Source: Azolla pinnata
Lineage: Eukaryota > Streptophyta > Polypodiopsida > Salviniales > Salviniaceae
Assembly: GCA_037176905.1 (NCBI GenBank)
Contig: JBBBWG010028632.1
Coordinates: forward strand, 1 to 50,118
DNA length: 50,118 bases
Direction: 5' to 3'
The notes under the pieces: model-generated
Seen by the model: only the letters and a program-made list of their open reading frames with translations
Databases searched by the model: none
What the model was told of the DNA's origin: nothing
Shown here: piece by piece, positions 10,505-24,202 of the stretch
How positions within the stretch are numbered: position 1 is the first letter of the stretch
How the letters are laid out: each line of letters starts with the position of its first letter
Position numbers and translations under genes: made by a program

Positions 10505-13500
10505 TTATATTTGTGCTGGGAAGTAGCTGTCAAGGTTTAACGCTTCTAAAATCCTCAAAACATTTGACATATATAATGAGTGCCCATTTATCATGTCAGT
10601 CACATCAACCTGTGGTCAATAATCAAATCATGGATTTTCTGAAGTTAACATGCCAGACACTATGCCTTGGTCTACAAAAATGTATATTACAAAATAGGAA
10701 CTTGAATAAGACTTACATTTTCAATACCCGGAACATTCACCGATTGTATTCCAGCTAATCCTTGAGAAAGCAAGCTTTGAGGCAGAAAGAACAAATTTTA
10801 ACATGTCAAAATTCAGTAGAAGATTCGATCTGAAATGGTTTTTATAATATATGGTGAGGAACAAACAGAAGAAGATATCTAACAAGACCTTGCCCTGTAC
10901 ACAATTGCTAGTAACCAGTCATTAGTCGAATAGACATTGATAAACCTCCCTGCAACCACCTGTTGATAAAAAACCTCAGCATGACAGTGAGGACAGAGCT
11001 AACTATTCCAGAGAAGCTGAATTTATCTGCATCCAAGTCAGTTCTCACATGCACTAAATCACTCGTTAAACTAGACTCCATGACTCCATCGTATCTGTAA
11101 ATATTAATGTCCTATAAAAGAAGATGAAGGTCAGATACTTGTATACCTTACGAACAGTTTTCCATCTGTCGGGATCTGTTGAAATCGGAGCACCAAGAAG
11201 CACGACACGTTCTACAATCCTGCCTGCAAAAGTAAAAGTAAATATAAGCCAAAACTAAAGCCCTTTTCTAGATATGAGAGATAAAGAATTCTCAAACAAA
11301 TAATATTTATACATACATACATATTACATTAACCCTGTATGCTGTGGCCACTAAAACAATCAGATTGCAGAAGGACCATGTCCTTGTTTGTTAATATCAA
11401 CATAATCTTCGATTGATGCAAGGTACTATTGAATCTTGAGATACGTAGTTATAACCCAAATTTTTATGTTGTCAACTCATACAATTCTTGCATGACATTC
11501 AATATCATGCATCACTAAACACTTGCTGTAAGGGCTGAAAGCTTTACCATTTTCTCCTCTTTTGGCTAGCTTCTCAAGACATTTGAAAATTACTCGAGCT
11601 CCCAATGAAAACCCAATCAACGTGACTGGCCTGCCATAAGCATCACTCATTGTGGTGCTGACATCAAATTCCAGATACATATTCAACCAAAAAGCATATA
11701 TAGTACCGATTTCCTTGCAATCCACTTGTAAGCACATCAGCAAGAAGTTTACCAGCCTTTCTTGACCTAGAGAATTGCAAACAAGCATCACAAAATTTCA
11801 TTTGATGCTAGTTACCATTTTCCTTCTTGTTAATAACAATTTTTCCAAGACATGAACAACTGAAAACCCAGTTTTCTCCATATAACCATTACAATCCAAT
11901 TTCAAAGCGTCACTTCTGTATCATTAAAATTTTCCAAACATTGTTTCGAAGCTAAGCTGATATTTTTATGGAATCAGATGTTAAAAACTAGAAGTAGCAG
12001 CAGTTATGCATCACCTATCAACTGCAACTGCCCACTTGGTATCGATTAAGCTTGTCAAAGATAGGAGAGTGGATGGCCATGCCAAAGCACTAAGAAGTGT
12101 ACTAAGAACAGTCAGCATGGCTCCTTGCTTCATCAATTCATTTGAGATACCTGGGGAAAAGTGGAATTTTGAGACAGGAACTAGGTTAAATAAAAAAGTG
12201 GTATCACAAACCCGTCAGGTATGCTAGAATGGTGTTCCACTCATTAAAACAGAACAAGATGTCGAATGTTAACCGCAAAAAATCATAGATGTTCTGGTTA
12301 AGGAAATTCATCCTTAATATTTGGAATCTCTGAAAAAGAGAAAATCATCCGTTGTATTTGGATATTTGTTTAACTTTGCTAAATTATTGAAATCCCTTCA
12401 ATGGCATGCTTCTCCTCTTATCCAAAATTCCACTCACTTGAAGTAAGCCAATCTTGAATAGCTGTACTGAGAGCCAGAAGATTTTTTGTTTCCCACCTAA
12501 CTGCATACCTGGTAACAGAATAGCAGACTGAATCACGTATTCCATACCCAAATGTATATTATTAGACCATCATTATTTACTGTTTGACATATGTCTGGAG
12601 AAAAGTTGTATTTTCAGTACAGTTCAAGAACGAAATTGGTAAACAAAATGAACCACGAGTCAATGATAAGAAAAACAGCAACTTTTAAGAATATTACACA
12701 TTACAGAATAGCAATAATTTTATGTGCTTACATTTCCAAGTCATTGCCATAACCTTGCCAAGGTTTGGTGAAATCATCAGAGTTGTTTAAAAACCCTGAA
12801 ACAACAATGCCAACAGCCAACCGCTGCAACAAGACATGTCACATAGCTGTCCTCGGAATGAGCTAAAACAAAGTGCTATTCCAGTATTGTCTTACTCCTC
12901 GTTGATGATTCTCTCCAAGCCCTTCAAATCCAAACTCCTCGATGCCACCTGTTCTTCTGGCCATTTTAAAACCAGTAAGGCCAGCACCAGCGGCTGCAAA
13001 TAAAATATCTCGTTGGAGTGAATTAAACAGAACAAACAACCAAATTAAAAGCACATTACATGAGCCCAAAAACGCCCATGAGAAATCTATTAAACTAAAT
13101 GTGTGAAGCTTGTATCCATGACAGGTCCTAAGAGTAGAACAATAGGTTAAGCAAAAAATGTCACAATCAGGTAAGATTGGTGAGGTGGATGAAGGACATA
13201 GGAGAGAGTTGCACAACTATTAGAACAAAGAAGATGTTGCATAATCAATTTGGATAACATCCTTCTTTTGGATATGATAGATGTCTCACTTCACCCACAT
13301 TGAGGAAGAGGGATTGACAGTTACCCCGATTTGGAATATAAGTTTAGCTTTCATTCAATGAGTTTATATGTTACCCTAATTCTGCCTTTCCATGTCTTCC
13401 TCAAATCTTCATGTTATAGTTACCTAAATATTTTCTGGTGTTGTAGTATTTGGGCTATTCAGCCTTCTCTCCATGCATTTCAGACGATACGCCCAAAACA

Positions 13501-16250
13501 TCAGGACACTGGAATTATGGGATGGGATACTAAGCATCAGTGCACAGGTATCAAGAAATCTTTCATTTTGCTTTATTTCAAATTGTACGCTTCCACCTGC
13601 ATCGACTTAGTAACTAGTACCCCTGACATAACATGAACCCCTTGAGGTTCCAGGGTGTTCATAAAAGAGCTTCATTAAAAATACAGTTTCAAGAATGCAA
13701 GAGCCAACATTAAGATCTTTCCGGAAGACAAAGTACCTCCAAATGAGGCAGCAACTGCAACAGAACCTACAACAGAACCAGCAGCTGCTGCAGCTGCTGC
13801 AAAGCCTGTTGACCCAATTGCCGGTATGATGGTTCCAAGAGTTGGTGCCAATGCAGACAAACCAGCAGCGATAGCTGGTGCTGCAAGTCCTGAAAGAACA
13901 TAATATCATTTAAACCATAAAGCAGATTACAAGACTATATAGCATATTAAAAATTTTCTGAACCTCCAGTAAGAGCCAACAGAGCTCCTCCAGTCACTGC
14001 AGCAGCACCTATGAGACCACTTCGTTTCCATTTAGCCCAGTTGCTTGATTCAGCTGCCTTACCTTCCTTGTCTTCTTCTTTATCTTCTTGAGCTACTATC
14101 GTTGCATATGCGACCAAAATCTCCATTGCAGCCTGGTCAGATGTATGATTATGACACATCAGATCTTAACCGACCAAATTGTATCTTAAAATGGTAATGT
14201 ACTAACCATTTTATCCCAATTTACATCAAGCCAAGTTGCTAGGAGCCTAAGAGCTACCCGTTGGCGGGCATCATAGCCCCTCCTTGATCTTGCCACATCC
14301 TCGCCTTCTTCTGGGGTGTCAGCAACTGCCGCTGAGAGCAGCTCATATAGTGCTGCAACCTTTCTTCCTTGTTTCAATAATCCCAGATCTGATGCCCAAG
14401 TACCATCATTATCTTCAAGTGAAAATACTTGCACATCTCTTAATCTCTGCATACCATCATGTTCCTTTTGACTCTGATCTGTATCAGGAACTGCTTCACT
14501 TTGCTCTGCTGAAGGGCACGCAAAGTAATCCTCCTTTAACAGTGGCATGGTTCTTTCAGTCACCATACTGCCACTATACCTGTGAAAAACTTGAATTGAA
14601 CCACCGCTCAATGAAGAAGAAGCAACATCTGGGCTCCCCCTAATCTTGGATTCATTGACAACCTCTGAATATGTGGATGTGTGTTCCTCTTCATTCGAGT
14701 CAGATAAAGAGCCCTCAAATTTAAGTGTGGTGGTTTCTATGGTTTCAGCCAAATTAACCTCTGAACTGTTGCAGGCAGTTTCCTCATCTGAGAGAATTCT
14801 CAAAAACTGCATAAAATCAAAATCCATGAGAATCATCTACATATGACCAAATCCAATTTCTGTATTTTGGGAGGGCACATACAGCTCCTATATGAGATTT
14901 TGCATCCGTGGATAATGCTGTTTGTTCTAATCCAATCCATGCTTTGTTATCTATTTGAAGATACCTGTCAAATGGGATCTGTTGGCAATGCATTCAATAA
15001 TGCTTAATTAAATTTTTAATTAAAATTTTCATAGGAATTAACAGCAGGAAAGATAGTCCATCTTATTTTAGATCTATAAACAACTTAACGTAAAAAATAA
15101 ATGTCAAAATGGCAAATATTATAGGCAAATGAAGCAGCATTATGAATAACAATTGATATGCAACTACTTGCTACCCAAAACAAAGAGATGTGCACATCCA
15201 TCTCTAACCTGAGTGCAGGTTGGATTGCGGCCCTATAGGATGGTTATGAAGCTGCTAGTATTTCAGCTGCTAGGTTTGCATCTAATTTCTCAATAGTGTA
15301 AAAAGCTAGTCATCTCACCTGTATATACAGAAACTCAAGATGTAACCTGGCTTCCCATAGGTGATCTCCATATGTGGCATTCTAGCTGGAATGAGGTTTT
15401 CTGACTCTATCCATGATGAGTTAAAAGTACCAGAGATGGAACATGGTAGTGATAGTGTTATATATGCAGTGTAAGACTTAAGAACCTGAATTATCTGGCA
15501 TTGTACTTCCTCCAAACAGATCTTCAGTAATCTTGGTATGGAGACCAATCAAGTTGACATCTTTGCAGGAGTTATACACATCAAGACTCTGCCTCGCTAT
15601 ATATCAAGCATATATAATCCTCTGCAAAGAAGGATTCACTCAATCTGAACTTTCTGTAGGTAGAACCTCACCAAATTTTCTGGCAACATTCTGAAACTAA
15701 CCTCAAAGAGAAAAACAATTAAGTCATTTGGGTCTCCCATTTATGAAAACTAGGCACCCAAAATACACAGCTGAACTAGGTATCCGCTCATAATCCTAAT
15801 CCTTTATGAGACTAACCTCAGAGAGAAAACCAATGAGGTCAGTGTGGGTTTCCCCTCTTTACAAAAACTAGGCACCCGAAATACACAGCTGAACTAGGTA
15901 CCAACTCATAATCCTATTCCTGTATGAGAATATGAAGAACAAACAGAACTGCACGATGCATTGAAAGCTCAGAGGATACTTGCTATAGCTGTCAGAAAAT
16001 CTTCCAGTACAATAAGACAATTTTGAGATTGGGAAACACACCTGAATATTGGGCGAAGCAAACCAGACTGAGGACTAGCCCATGACAGCAAATTTTCTTC
16101 ATCAAATTCTGAATTTAAAGAGGATTCTTCCTTTATAATAGAATCGTTTCTATTATTGATGAGAGACAACTGATTTATGTGAGCTTGGTGAAGGGCTAAA
16201 GACATCAAAGCACCAGCTGCATAACGATGCACAGGCTGTAAGTCCACCAT
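10505..16250 (-). CDS. DUF726 family alpha/beta-hydrolase-fold membrane protein (TMCO4-like), 15 exons
   Basis: Plants and animals have one or a few DUF726 (TMCO4/Mil1-type) proteins, which are membrane-associated hydrolase-fold proteins of uncertain substrate. Reconstructed exons: 16042-16250, 14883-14964, 14207-14806, 13964-14132, 13737-13889, 12896-12993, 12732-12823, 12438-12508, 12015-12150, 11707-11766, 11548-11630, 11147-11223, 10889-10959, 10717-10774 and 10505-10609. They sum to 2064 nt (687 aa plus TAA) in one frame. The N-terminus HRYAAGALMSLALHQAHI is typical of plant members. A Gly/Ala-rich hydrophobic stretch around residues 335-405 is the likely membrane part. The nucleophile elbow GFSLG puts Ser near 565. 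STNDW (Asp about 624) and NGHS (His about 663) would complete a catalytic triad. The 5' UTR continues upstream past an intron (acceptor taatttggcag). The third exon is acidic and Ser-rich. Confidence 0.9.
15696..15930. repeat. 115-bp direct duplication in DUF726 intron 1
   Basis: Two copies begin at about 15696 and 15811 with ACTAACCTCA(A/G)AGAGAAAA. They share the block AACTAGGCACCC, then AAATACACAGCTGAACTAGGTA, then CTCATAATCCTA. Copy 2 differs by scattered substitutions and small indels. No coding role is seen. Confidence 0.8.
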
Positions 16251-17032
16251 CTGTAGTAGAAACCTGCCAAATTACCAATATCAGTCTGATGTTCAATATT
16301 CAATGTGACGATTTGAATCTTTGGAAATAACAAAATAACCAAACTATAACTACTTATGCCAACAGCTTAAAGAAATCTGCAGTCAACATACCGACCAACA
16401 TCAATTTTGATACAACAACAATCCGTGTTCAAACTCAGTTGTCATTGTAATCAAGAAAAAATATCCTTGAATTTCTATCATCACTGAAATTCTTCAACTT
16501 CATTAATGATATCGAATATCACAAAGCAAAAAAATTCATCCCAATCTTAGGTATTCACGAGTAAAACCAAACTCCGAATTTTCCAATTGGAAATCTTTGC
16601 AAAATCAGCATATATGAACATAAAGATTTTTTACGATAATTCTAGAATTTCTTGACCTTATTGTGGATTTTCTAAAAACAAATTTTTCAGAGTTCGCGTC
16701 CAGTTGTCATACTGAATCTGACACGTGACAAGATTTCTATCATCAACACTGTATTTTTATGGTATTTTGCCATTGTTTTTCTGCTAGCTCCATGCAAACT
16801 CAAATTAAACTCTAAAACCGAAACAATATAAGTGCTGAAAAGAGATTCCTCAGTAATTAAGGGCAAAAATGAAGAAGTTATCAGAAAACCTAGGAAGGAG
16901 TAGTAATTGAGAACCAAACGGAGGGAAAAGAAACCGGACCTTCGAAATGAGGAGGAAGATATACAGGAGGAATAAAGCGTGGTCCTCCTGATGAGCAAAG
17001 CAGGGATGAAGACGATGATATGGCCTAATAAA

Positions 17033-17400
17033 GGCCGGGAATGTCTTCAACGCGCTGCTCTAAATCGCCCGCAACTTCATTCATTCAGAAGGCAGAACGA
17101 GCATATTTCCCTGAACATTAAACACGTTCATGATCTGTTTTCATGGTTATCATTGTAGAAATCATCTACATAGACCGAAAGAGGCTTGCGAATGTCCTCC
17201 AACGTGCTGCTCCCGAATCGCCCACAACTTCATTCGCTCAGAAAAACGGAAACATCCCTTAACACCGAAGACGATTACGATCTGTTCTCATGGCTACCAT
17301 TGAGCCAATCATACACGTAAACTAAGCGAGGCTGGAAGTGTCTTCAAGATGCTGCCCAAAATCGCCCACAACATACCTTTATTCAATCAGAAAAAGCTTC
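17033..17400. repeat. Three diverged tandem copies of about 147-150 bp upstream of the DUF726 gene
   Basis: Copies start near 17033, 17183 and 17330, the last one partial. Each begins with a GGC-GAATGTC-TC-AA-G-GCTGC block, followed by ATCGCCCACAACTTCATTC and then, about 70 bp on, GATCTGTT(T/C)TCATGG. The array overlaps the likely promoter or 5' leader of the minus-strand DUF726 gene. The rest of 17400-18171 has no feature I can support. Confidence 0.75.
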
Positions 17401-18171
17401 CAGCCCGTAGAATCAGATGCGCTACACCACTTTCCGAATTTGTTGTATGTTTTTGGTTTTCTAATTCTCTGTTCCCTCGTTGGGCTTTTTTGTGTCCCAT
17501 TTGTTGCTCTTTCTTTCTTCCCTGGTACATGTGCTTTTGCATTTTGCTTTTCAAGCACTTCTACTTCTTGTGTTGTTTGTCATTTGTTTGTGTCCTTGAG
17601 AACTCGATGCGATTCTAGTGTACTTTCATGAGGAACTCGATATATGATTCCAATGTCTTACAATGCGATCACTCGGTAAGAGAGTTGCATATCGATACAA
17701 CCAAAACTCATACACCAAGGAAACAGTTTCAACTATTCCATGTATTAAACAAACCCTACAGATAGAATAGCTAAAAGCTTGCTGAGTTCATCCAATTATG
17801 CTGACAACGCGACATAAGACCAGAATTTATGGCTCCTTGCGACGATCGGCAAATTCACAAATCCTAATCCACAAGAAATCTCGTGAATAAACCCACAGCC
17901 AGAAAGTAAGGAAAAACTAAACCATCCAGCATGCTTGATTGATTCTTCATATGAATTTTCTCTTCATTAAACCGGTCAAAATTTTCGGTACATCTCACAA
18001 TAAGAAAGGAGACTTCAGGATACCATCATAACTGTAGGCATAAAATTCCAAGTTTGTGTAATCGCATGTGCATTCCTTATCCATATACAAAGCATCCTTG
18101 CTTATGAATAATTTCCGACAGTTTCTTGTTCGACGCCGCTTCCCATGTCCATGTACCTGCTTCCATTCGTA

Positions 18172-18695
18172 TTACACAATCTCGGGTTCGATTGGAGGTG
18201 TAGTCGAGGGAACAAAGTTTGGATCTTGGTACGGAGGCACATCGTCATTTCCGGCATATTCTTCCGGCCCCACATATTGATTTTGACCTTGAGCCACATT
18301 GTATTGACCGCCATTATACCCTTGATATTGACCAGTACCGTATTCACCAGCATTGTATTCTGGAGTTCCACTGGGTTGAGCCTCAGCGTATGGTTGATTC
18401 ACACCATATTGACTGCCCTGGCTTGCGTCATACCCTTCATTGTATTGACCATCAGTATACCCTGGATTTCCAGGGTATTGATTGTATTGACCGTCATTGT
18501 AACCTTGACTTGCAGCATTGTATTGTGTGGGATCGTATCCTTGACTAGGTATGTTGTATTGACCATCATTGTATCCTTGACTAGCAGCATTGTATTGGCC
18601 ATCATTGTATGCTTGACCAGGTGCACTGTATTGGCCGTCATTGTAACCGTCATATTGACCCTGGTTGTATGCTTGGTTCACATTTGTGGCCCCAC
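18172..18695 (-). repeat. Coding tandem repeat: the YNDGQY-type C-terminal tail of HSP90
   Basis: About 170 C-terminal codons of the HSP90 gene are built from a roughly 12-codon unit of the form (G/A)[11 protein letters not shown]. There are about six clear copies between 18460 and 18680 and more diverged ones ([21 protein letters not shown]) toward 18290. The tail ends in an acidic, Pro-rich stretch finishing EIV. It is rich in Tyr, Gly, Gln and Asn and almost free of Lys and Arg, so it should be disordered and acidic. All of it lies in the last exon, directly after the conserved C-terminal dimerisation domain. Confidence 0.85.
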
Positions 18696-21600
18696 TCACA
18701 CTGGCTTCCATCAACTGATAGATTCTGGAACCAAGACCAGCTGGATCTTCAGGCTGCAGCAAACACAAAGTCGTGAGAAAAATCAATGAGAGAAACTTCG
18801 TGACTATTTTTATGACATTTTGTTAAATTTAGTCCCAGTGCATTCAGGAAGAAAATTCCCAAACACAGACCGAACCAAAACGACAAATCTGATACTTACA
18901 ACAAAACCACTTGACATAAGAGCCGTTTCATAAAGAAGCTCAATAGTATCCATCGTATCGTCTTTTCCAGCAAGTCGAGCATCCTGGCACAAAGAGATCT
19001 CTATCTGGGTCATGCAATGCCTCAAAACGTACCATAATGTGCATGAAATCAGTTCGCATAGTACTCACATCTAAATATTGGATTATGCGGTGATTTGGAT
19101 TGATCTCGAGAATTCTAGTGGAGGCCATGTACTCTCTGAGCCCAGGGGTATCTCCTAAATTCTGAGCTCTCATAATTCTACAAAGAAAAACTCCGAGGGC
19201 ATGTTAGCAGGCATTTTCACACCTTTTTGGGGAATATAATCCCTGCTATAAAATATAAAGAAGATTTATATTTACCTTTCCATGTTGGCAGACCATCCAT
19301 ATTTACCCGAAATCAGTGCGCATGGTGAAGTGCTAAGTCTTTTTGATACTTCGACCTTAGAAATTTTATCACCCAGCATATCCTTCATCCAATCACATAA
19401 GGGTGCATAATCATTTTCAAGCTGTTTCTGTTCTTCATCATCACCTGCATAAAAAAGAAAAGTTGGATTAATAAGGTCCTCAGTTGTATATACAAGGGGT
19501 AACTAAGTAATTATTTGTCAGGCTAAAAAGCCATACCTAAATCAAAGTCTTCCTTGCTCACATCGATGAAATCTTTCCCCTTATATGTTTTAAGAGCATT
19601 AATTGAAACCTCATCCAAAGGTTCTGTCAGAAACAAGACCTATAGGGCATGGCCGAAGTCAACATTTTCAGACAATATCAAAGCATGCCTAGAATGATGG
19701 TGATACTGTAATACTAGCATAAATTTGCAGCCAGTAATACCTCATATCCTCTCTCGACAAGTTTCTCCATGAAGGGAGCATTTCTTGCACTCTTAACAGA
19801 TTCTGATGAGAAATAATAGATAGCTTGTTGGTCCTCTTTCATGTTCTCCACATAATCTTTCAGACTAGTCATTTCTTCCTGATGCTTTGATGAATAGTAT
19901 CTCAGGAAAGATGATAACCGTTTATGGTTGTCCTTGTCTTCACTTATACCCAGCTTTATGTATTTTCCGTAGTTCCTCCAGAACTTCTTGTACTCCTATA
20001 TAAAGCAAAATCATATACACATGCAGACATTAGATGAATCGAGTGTATGGATGACATGAGACAACATTGCTTAAATGTCTGATATCTAGATTCTACATAG
20101 AATCAGTTACCTCCGGATCCTTTCTTTTCATAATAGAATCAAACAAATCAAATGACTTCTTTGTCAACCTTTTCTTCATGAGATTCATCTGTAAGACATT
20201 CCAGTGTCAGATATGTGCTAAAGCATAATGCATATGCAAGTGCCAAAAAAATACTTACAATTCTGCTCTCTTGCAATAGTTCACGAGACACATTTAGAGG
20301 CAGATCATCAGAATCAACAACACCCTTCATGAAGGATAGGTAGCTTGGGAACTGTAGAGTAAAGCCAGAACATACTCAATATGAGAATCACACAATTACT
20401 ACATGAATCTGAGGGAATAATGTTTAGAAGGAGAAACACCAAGAGCCTCACCAGTGCTCCATGAAAATCATCAGAAATGAACACACGCCTAACATAAAGC
20501 TTTATGTTCTTGAGTTCTGAAGAAGCTTTATCTGACGAAAATGGTGCCATTCCAGGAATGTACAAGAGACTCTTAAACTCCACCTCTCCCTGTTACGGAG
20601 AAAATTTAACCAAAATCCGGATGATCCAAAAATATAACATGAAATACATATCCTAGCAATGTCCATTGTTCGATGTGAATTCTATAGTGCAATTTCAACT
20701 CTCCATGAGTAAGTAATATAATATATACCTCAGTATTGAAATGAGAGTACGCCATTGGGTCAAGACGTTCGTCATAAGTCTTCTTGTAGAAAGCTATGTA
20801 TTCCTCCTTTGTAACTTCTTTAGGGTTTCGCATCTACACATCATAAGACAAATGATATATTCCTAAGAAGTTATATTGAGATCTTACAATACCAAATAAC
20901 TCTTTATGCAGCAGTGTATTTTGACATAAAAGGGTACATATAGATAAAATTACTAACCCAAATTGGCTTTGTGTCGTTCACAAGTTCATAGCTGTATGTT
21001 TTCTTTACCTGTGTAGAGTTAGAAAGTAATTAGCCACCGGTTACTATAAATTTTAAGTGAACAGCTCAGTAAAACGTTGGCATCAGCAGGCAGAGCCAAT
21101 TTACCTTCTCAGCTTCAGCACCATCATCTGTTGCCTGCCAAAAGAAAATCAATTAAGGAACAACACTAGAAGACATACAATTGCAGGTGACAGAAACTTA
21201 CCTTAACTACTTCCTGTTTCTCCCGTCCGACATAAATGGGAAACGAAATAAATTGAGAGTAAGTCTTTACAAGATTCTGAACTTTCTCAATATCCAAATA
21301 GTCCATTGCATCCTCCTGAATAAAATCACCGAATTAGTCTCAGAAGACAGATACGTTATCCCTTTCCTAAAAACTTCCCAGCAAGCAGAACCAACCTTTA
21401 GATGAAGAATTACAGCAGTACCCCTCTCAAGCATGAAATCTGGGTCAGTCTCCTCCCGGATGAGGAATGCACTGCTATTAGCCTCTGCTTCCCATACATA
21501 CTGCTTATCAGAGTTGGGGGGCCTTGTTGTCACAACCACCTGGGACAAGATCACATTCCAAGTTTATAGAAATAATTGCTAGAATCCAGTGTATTTTGTA

Positions 21601-24202
21601 GGAATATGCTCTTATAGAAGAAATCTGAATATACTATTGTGTATGATAGGCCTCCCCTCTCAGCCACCTTTCAAAGTGCTTAAGGAGAGAATTGTACAAA
21701 GAAATATGAATCAAAAGTATTTCAAAGCAAGGAGTTCATTCGTAAAAACAACTAAAGCTTTAGAATTAAATGTACCAGTTAGCAACACTACTATTTTACT
21801 GTGCTCAATTGAGCCTCTTCTTTCCAAGAAATTAGACGAGAAAAAAAATTACAAACAAGTATCTGTACCTTATCAGCAACTAGGAAGGCTGAGTAAAACC
21901 CCACTCCAAACTTCCCAATCAGACCAGTATCACCACCAAGAGTTTCTTTGTTTTCCTGTGTATTTTCATCATAAGATATTAGATCTCATGCATAAGGGAT
22001 GGATACATATGAGACAAAGAGAAAAAACTGTGTACCTTTAGAGCCTTTAAGAAATTAGCAGTACCACTTTGAGCAATTGTACCAAGACTATGAACAAGAT
22101 CATCCTTCGACATACCGATCCCAGAGTCCCTTGCGAAAAGTTCACCCCATAGTTTAGATAAGAAAAATGTAGTACTACAAGTTTCATAAACCCACTACTG
22201 GAGAGCACCATAGAAAAATAAACAAGAAATATGTTTCAATGTAGAAGCATGTGCCACGATGTCAACTAGGACAGAAAATCGTAAGCTTCACTGACTCATA
22301 CTTCATACAGAAATAGAGTAATAGCATATGACTCACTGTATCACTAGGATCTTTGCATCGTTATCACTTCGAATCTTGATGGACAGTTCTGGATCATTAC
22401 CCAAAAGGCTTGGGTCCGTAACACTTAAGAACCTTAACTTATCAAGTGCATCACTTGCATTACTGTCAAACACAAGAAGTGGCGATCATAAGAAACATGT
22501 ATGGTTTCCGAAACCTACAAAACCAATACAAAGAATCCATGGGAAACCAATATTAGACCTAGAACACCCTACCTCACCAGCTCCCTCAGAAAGACTTCAG
22601 TATGACTGTAGAGGCTATGCACGATGATATCCAGAAGTTTGCTAACCTGAATCAAAGCTCGTGGATTGTGAGAAATAGCAAAAGCACTTAGATAACCAAA
22701 ACACAGCATTTTTTTCTTGGTAAAGATCGCATAGAAATGTGGTGATTTTTGTATGACAATGTATAAAGTCTTGTTGACATACACATGATGAATGTTTTTA
22801 GGTTTTAGTATATATTCTTATGCACCTTCAAACAAACTGATACACTGGATTATCCTTTCAACTTCCTATCACATTTTGTACAAATAGTAACAGTTTCTCC
22901 CTTCAACTCTTCTTATTCATTTATGCTGATTCTGTCTATCAGTTCAGCCTCGGATTGGTTTCTTCGACAACAATTTAGCACATACAGTGAGGACTCGTTC
23001 TTTGCACGATTATTATAATAACCCCACCTCAGCCTGGTATTCATATTTCTCGACAGTCACAGTCTCTTCGCCTTGATTGATCTTGGTCTCAGCCTCACCA
23101 ACTGCTGATTCGGTTGCGACTGAATTTACTCTTGCCCTTCGAGAGTTGATAGAGAAGCTAGCATGGACAGCAGGCTTGCAAAACTTGAGAGAAGCATGAT
23201 CATTCCGTACAGCCTGTAAGGAACAATCCAAAAGCTTCATCTTTAGCATAAACATAGAATTTCATGACTTTTCACATTGGTTCGTTGTGAAGACAGACTT
23301 TGCTCTCCATGCACAGAGCATGCTTGGGGTTCAGCTTTATCTGACCACCAGTGAACAGAAATTTCGAAATGTTTTTCTGACGGAAACTGGTAAGCCTGGA
23401 CATGTTTGTAGATTTAAATGAGTGGCATAAATGAGAAAAATCAACCATTCCAAAACCTGAGCTGCTGACAAATAGGTATGTCTCTCCCTGGTGTGTATGG
23501 CATAAATGCGCAACATTCAAAGTGTTTATACGTTCAGTTGGCATCTTTGTATACTCTCAAAAAGCATGTATTTGTGGAAGTCATGTACTTGAAAAATCAT
23601 ATTCGATAAGCCATAATGACCGGCTTTTAGGTTTATCTCATAAAACTAAAGCTCGGATTGTTTTCTACTGTATTTGGAAACGTCTGTTACAAGTTTTCAT
23701 AAGTTTCCATGCTTCTACAGTCTCCAAGTTTTCAAGCTTGAACCACGAAGAAACAATAACTCTGAATCCACTCTAATTTGCCACCATATCCATTCATGTT
23801 ATCCAAAATCTTAGCCTTTTACAAAAAAATGATCCAACGGAAAACGACCTTTAGCTGACCAGAAGCCTCTTACAATGAGGCAATCCAGCCACGCATCATC
23901 GATTCTCCTGTTTTGATAAAAACTAATTGTAAAAGAGAACTCTTCCCCTTGCTAAGCTAATCTATTGCGCTGATTTGACACAAAACCCGAAGCAGCAAAT
24001 ATTCACAAAATATGGTAAAATGGATTCTTCATAATCAACAAACAATGGAGTAAAACTCGAAAAGATGAACATCAAGAGAGATACTTCCCACCCATACCTT
24101 GAGAGACCTTGCAGAAAGCAGCGGCAGAGAAGAGTTGGAGAGACCGACAGAGGAGATGGTATGGATAGGAACGGAAGCCGAAGCAAGGCAGCGAGAAGCC
24201 AT
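18172..24202 (-). CDS. Organellar HSP90 chaperone (plastid HSP90C-like) with a Tyr/Gly/Gln repeat tail, 20 exons
   Basis: This is an ATP-driven chaperone dimer, probably in the plastid stroma; mitochondrial is possible. Exons: 24098-24202, 23028-23213, 22573-22646, 22337-22462, 22036-22129, 21869-21955, 21396-21539, 21202-21315, 21105-21134, 20958-21008, 20729-20833, 20452-20589, 20259-20351, 20111-20188, 19741-19995, 19537-19639, 19276-19444, 19069-19177, 18900-18983, 18172-18753. They sum to 2727 nt (908 aa plus TAA). Residues 1-70 are Ser/Ala/Arg-rich and lack acids early on, as in a transit peptide. ATPase motifs are NASDALDK (about 123), DSGIGM (165) and GVGFYSAF (213). The middle domain has [21 protein letters not shown], as in organellar types. 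The charged linker is very short. Seed-plant organellar HSP90s, as I recall them, run near 780-800 aa. The excess here is residues from about 737, a repeat tail without KDEL. Confidence 0.93.

Noticed and set aside
18145..18789. Plus-strand frame of 214 codons, hydrophobic, membrane-protein-like
   Set aside because: It is the exact antisense of the HSP90 repeat tail. Hydrophobic codons arise from complementing Tyr/Gln/Gly codons.
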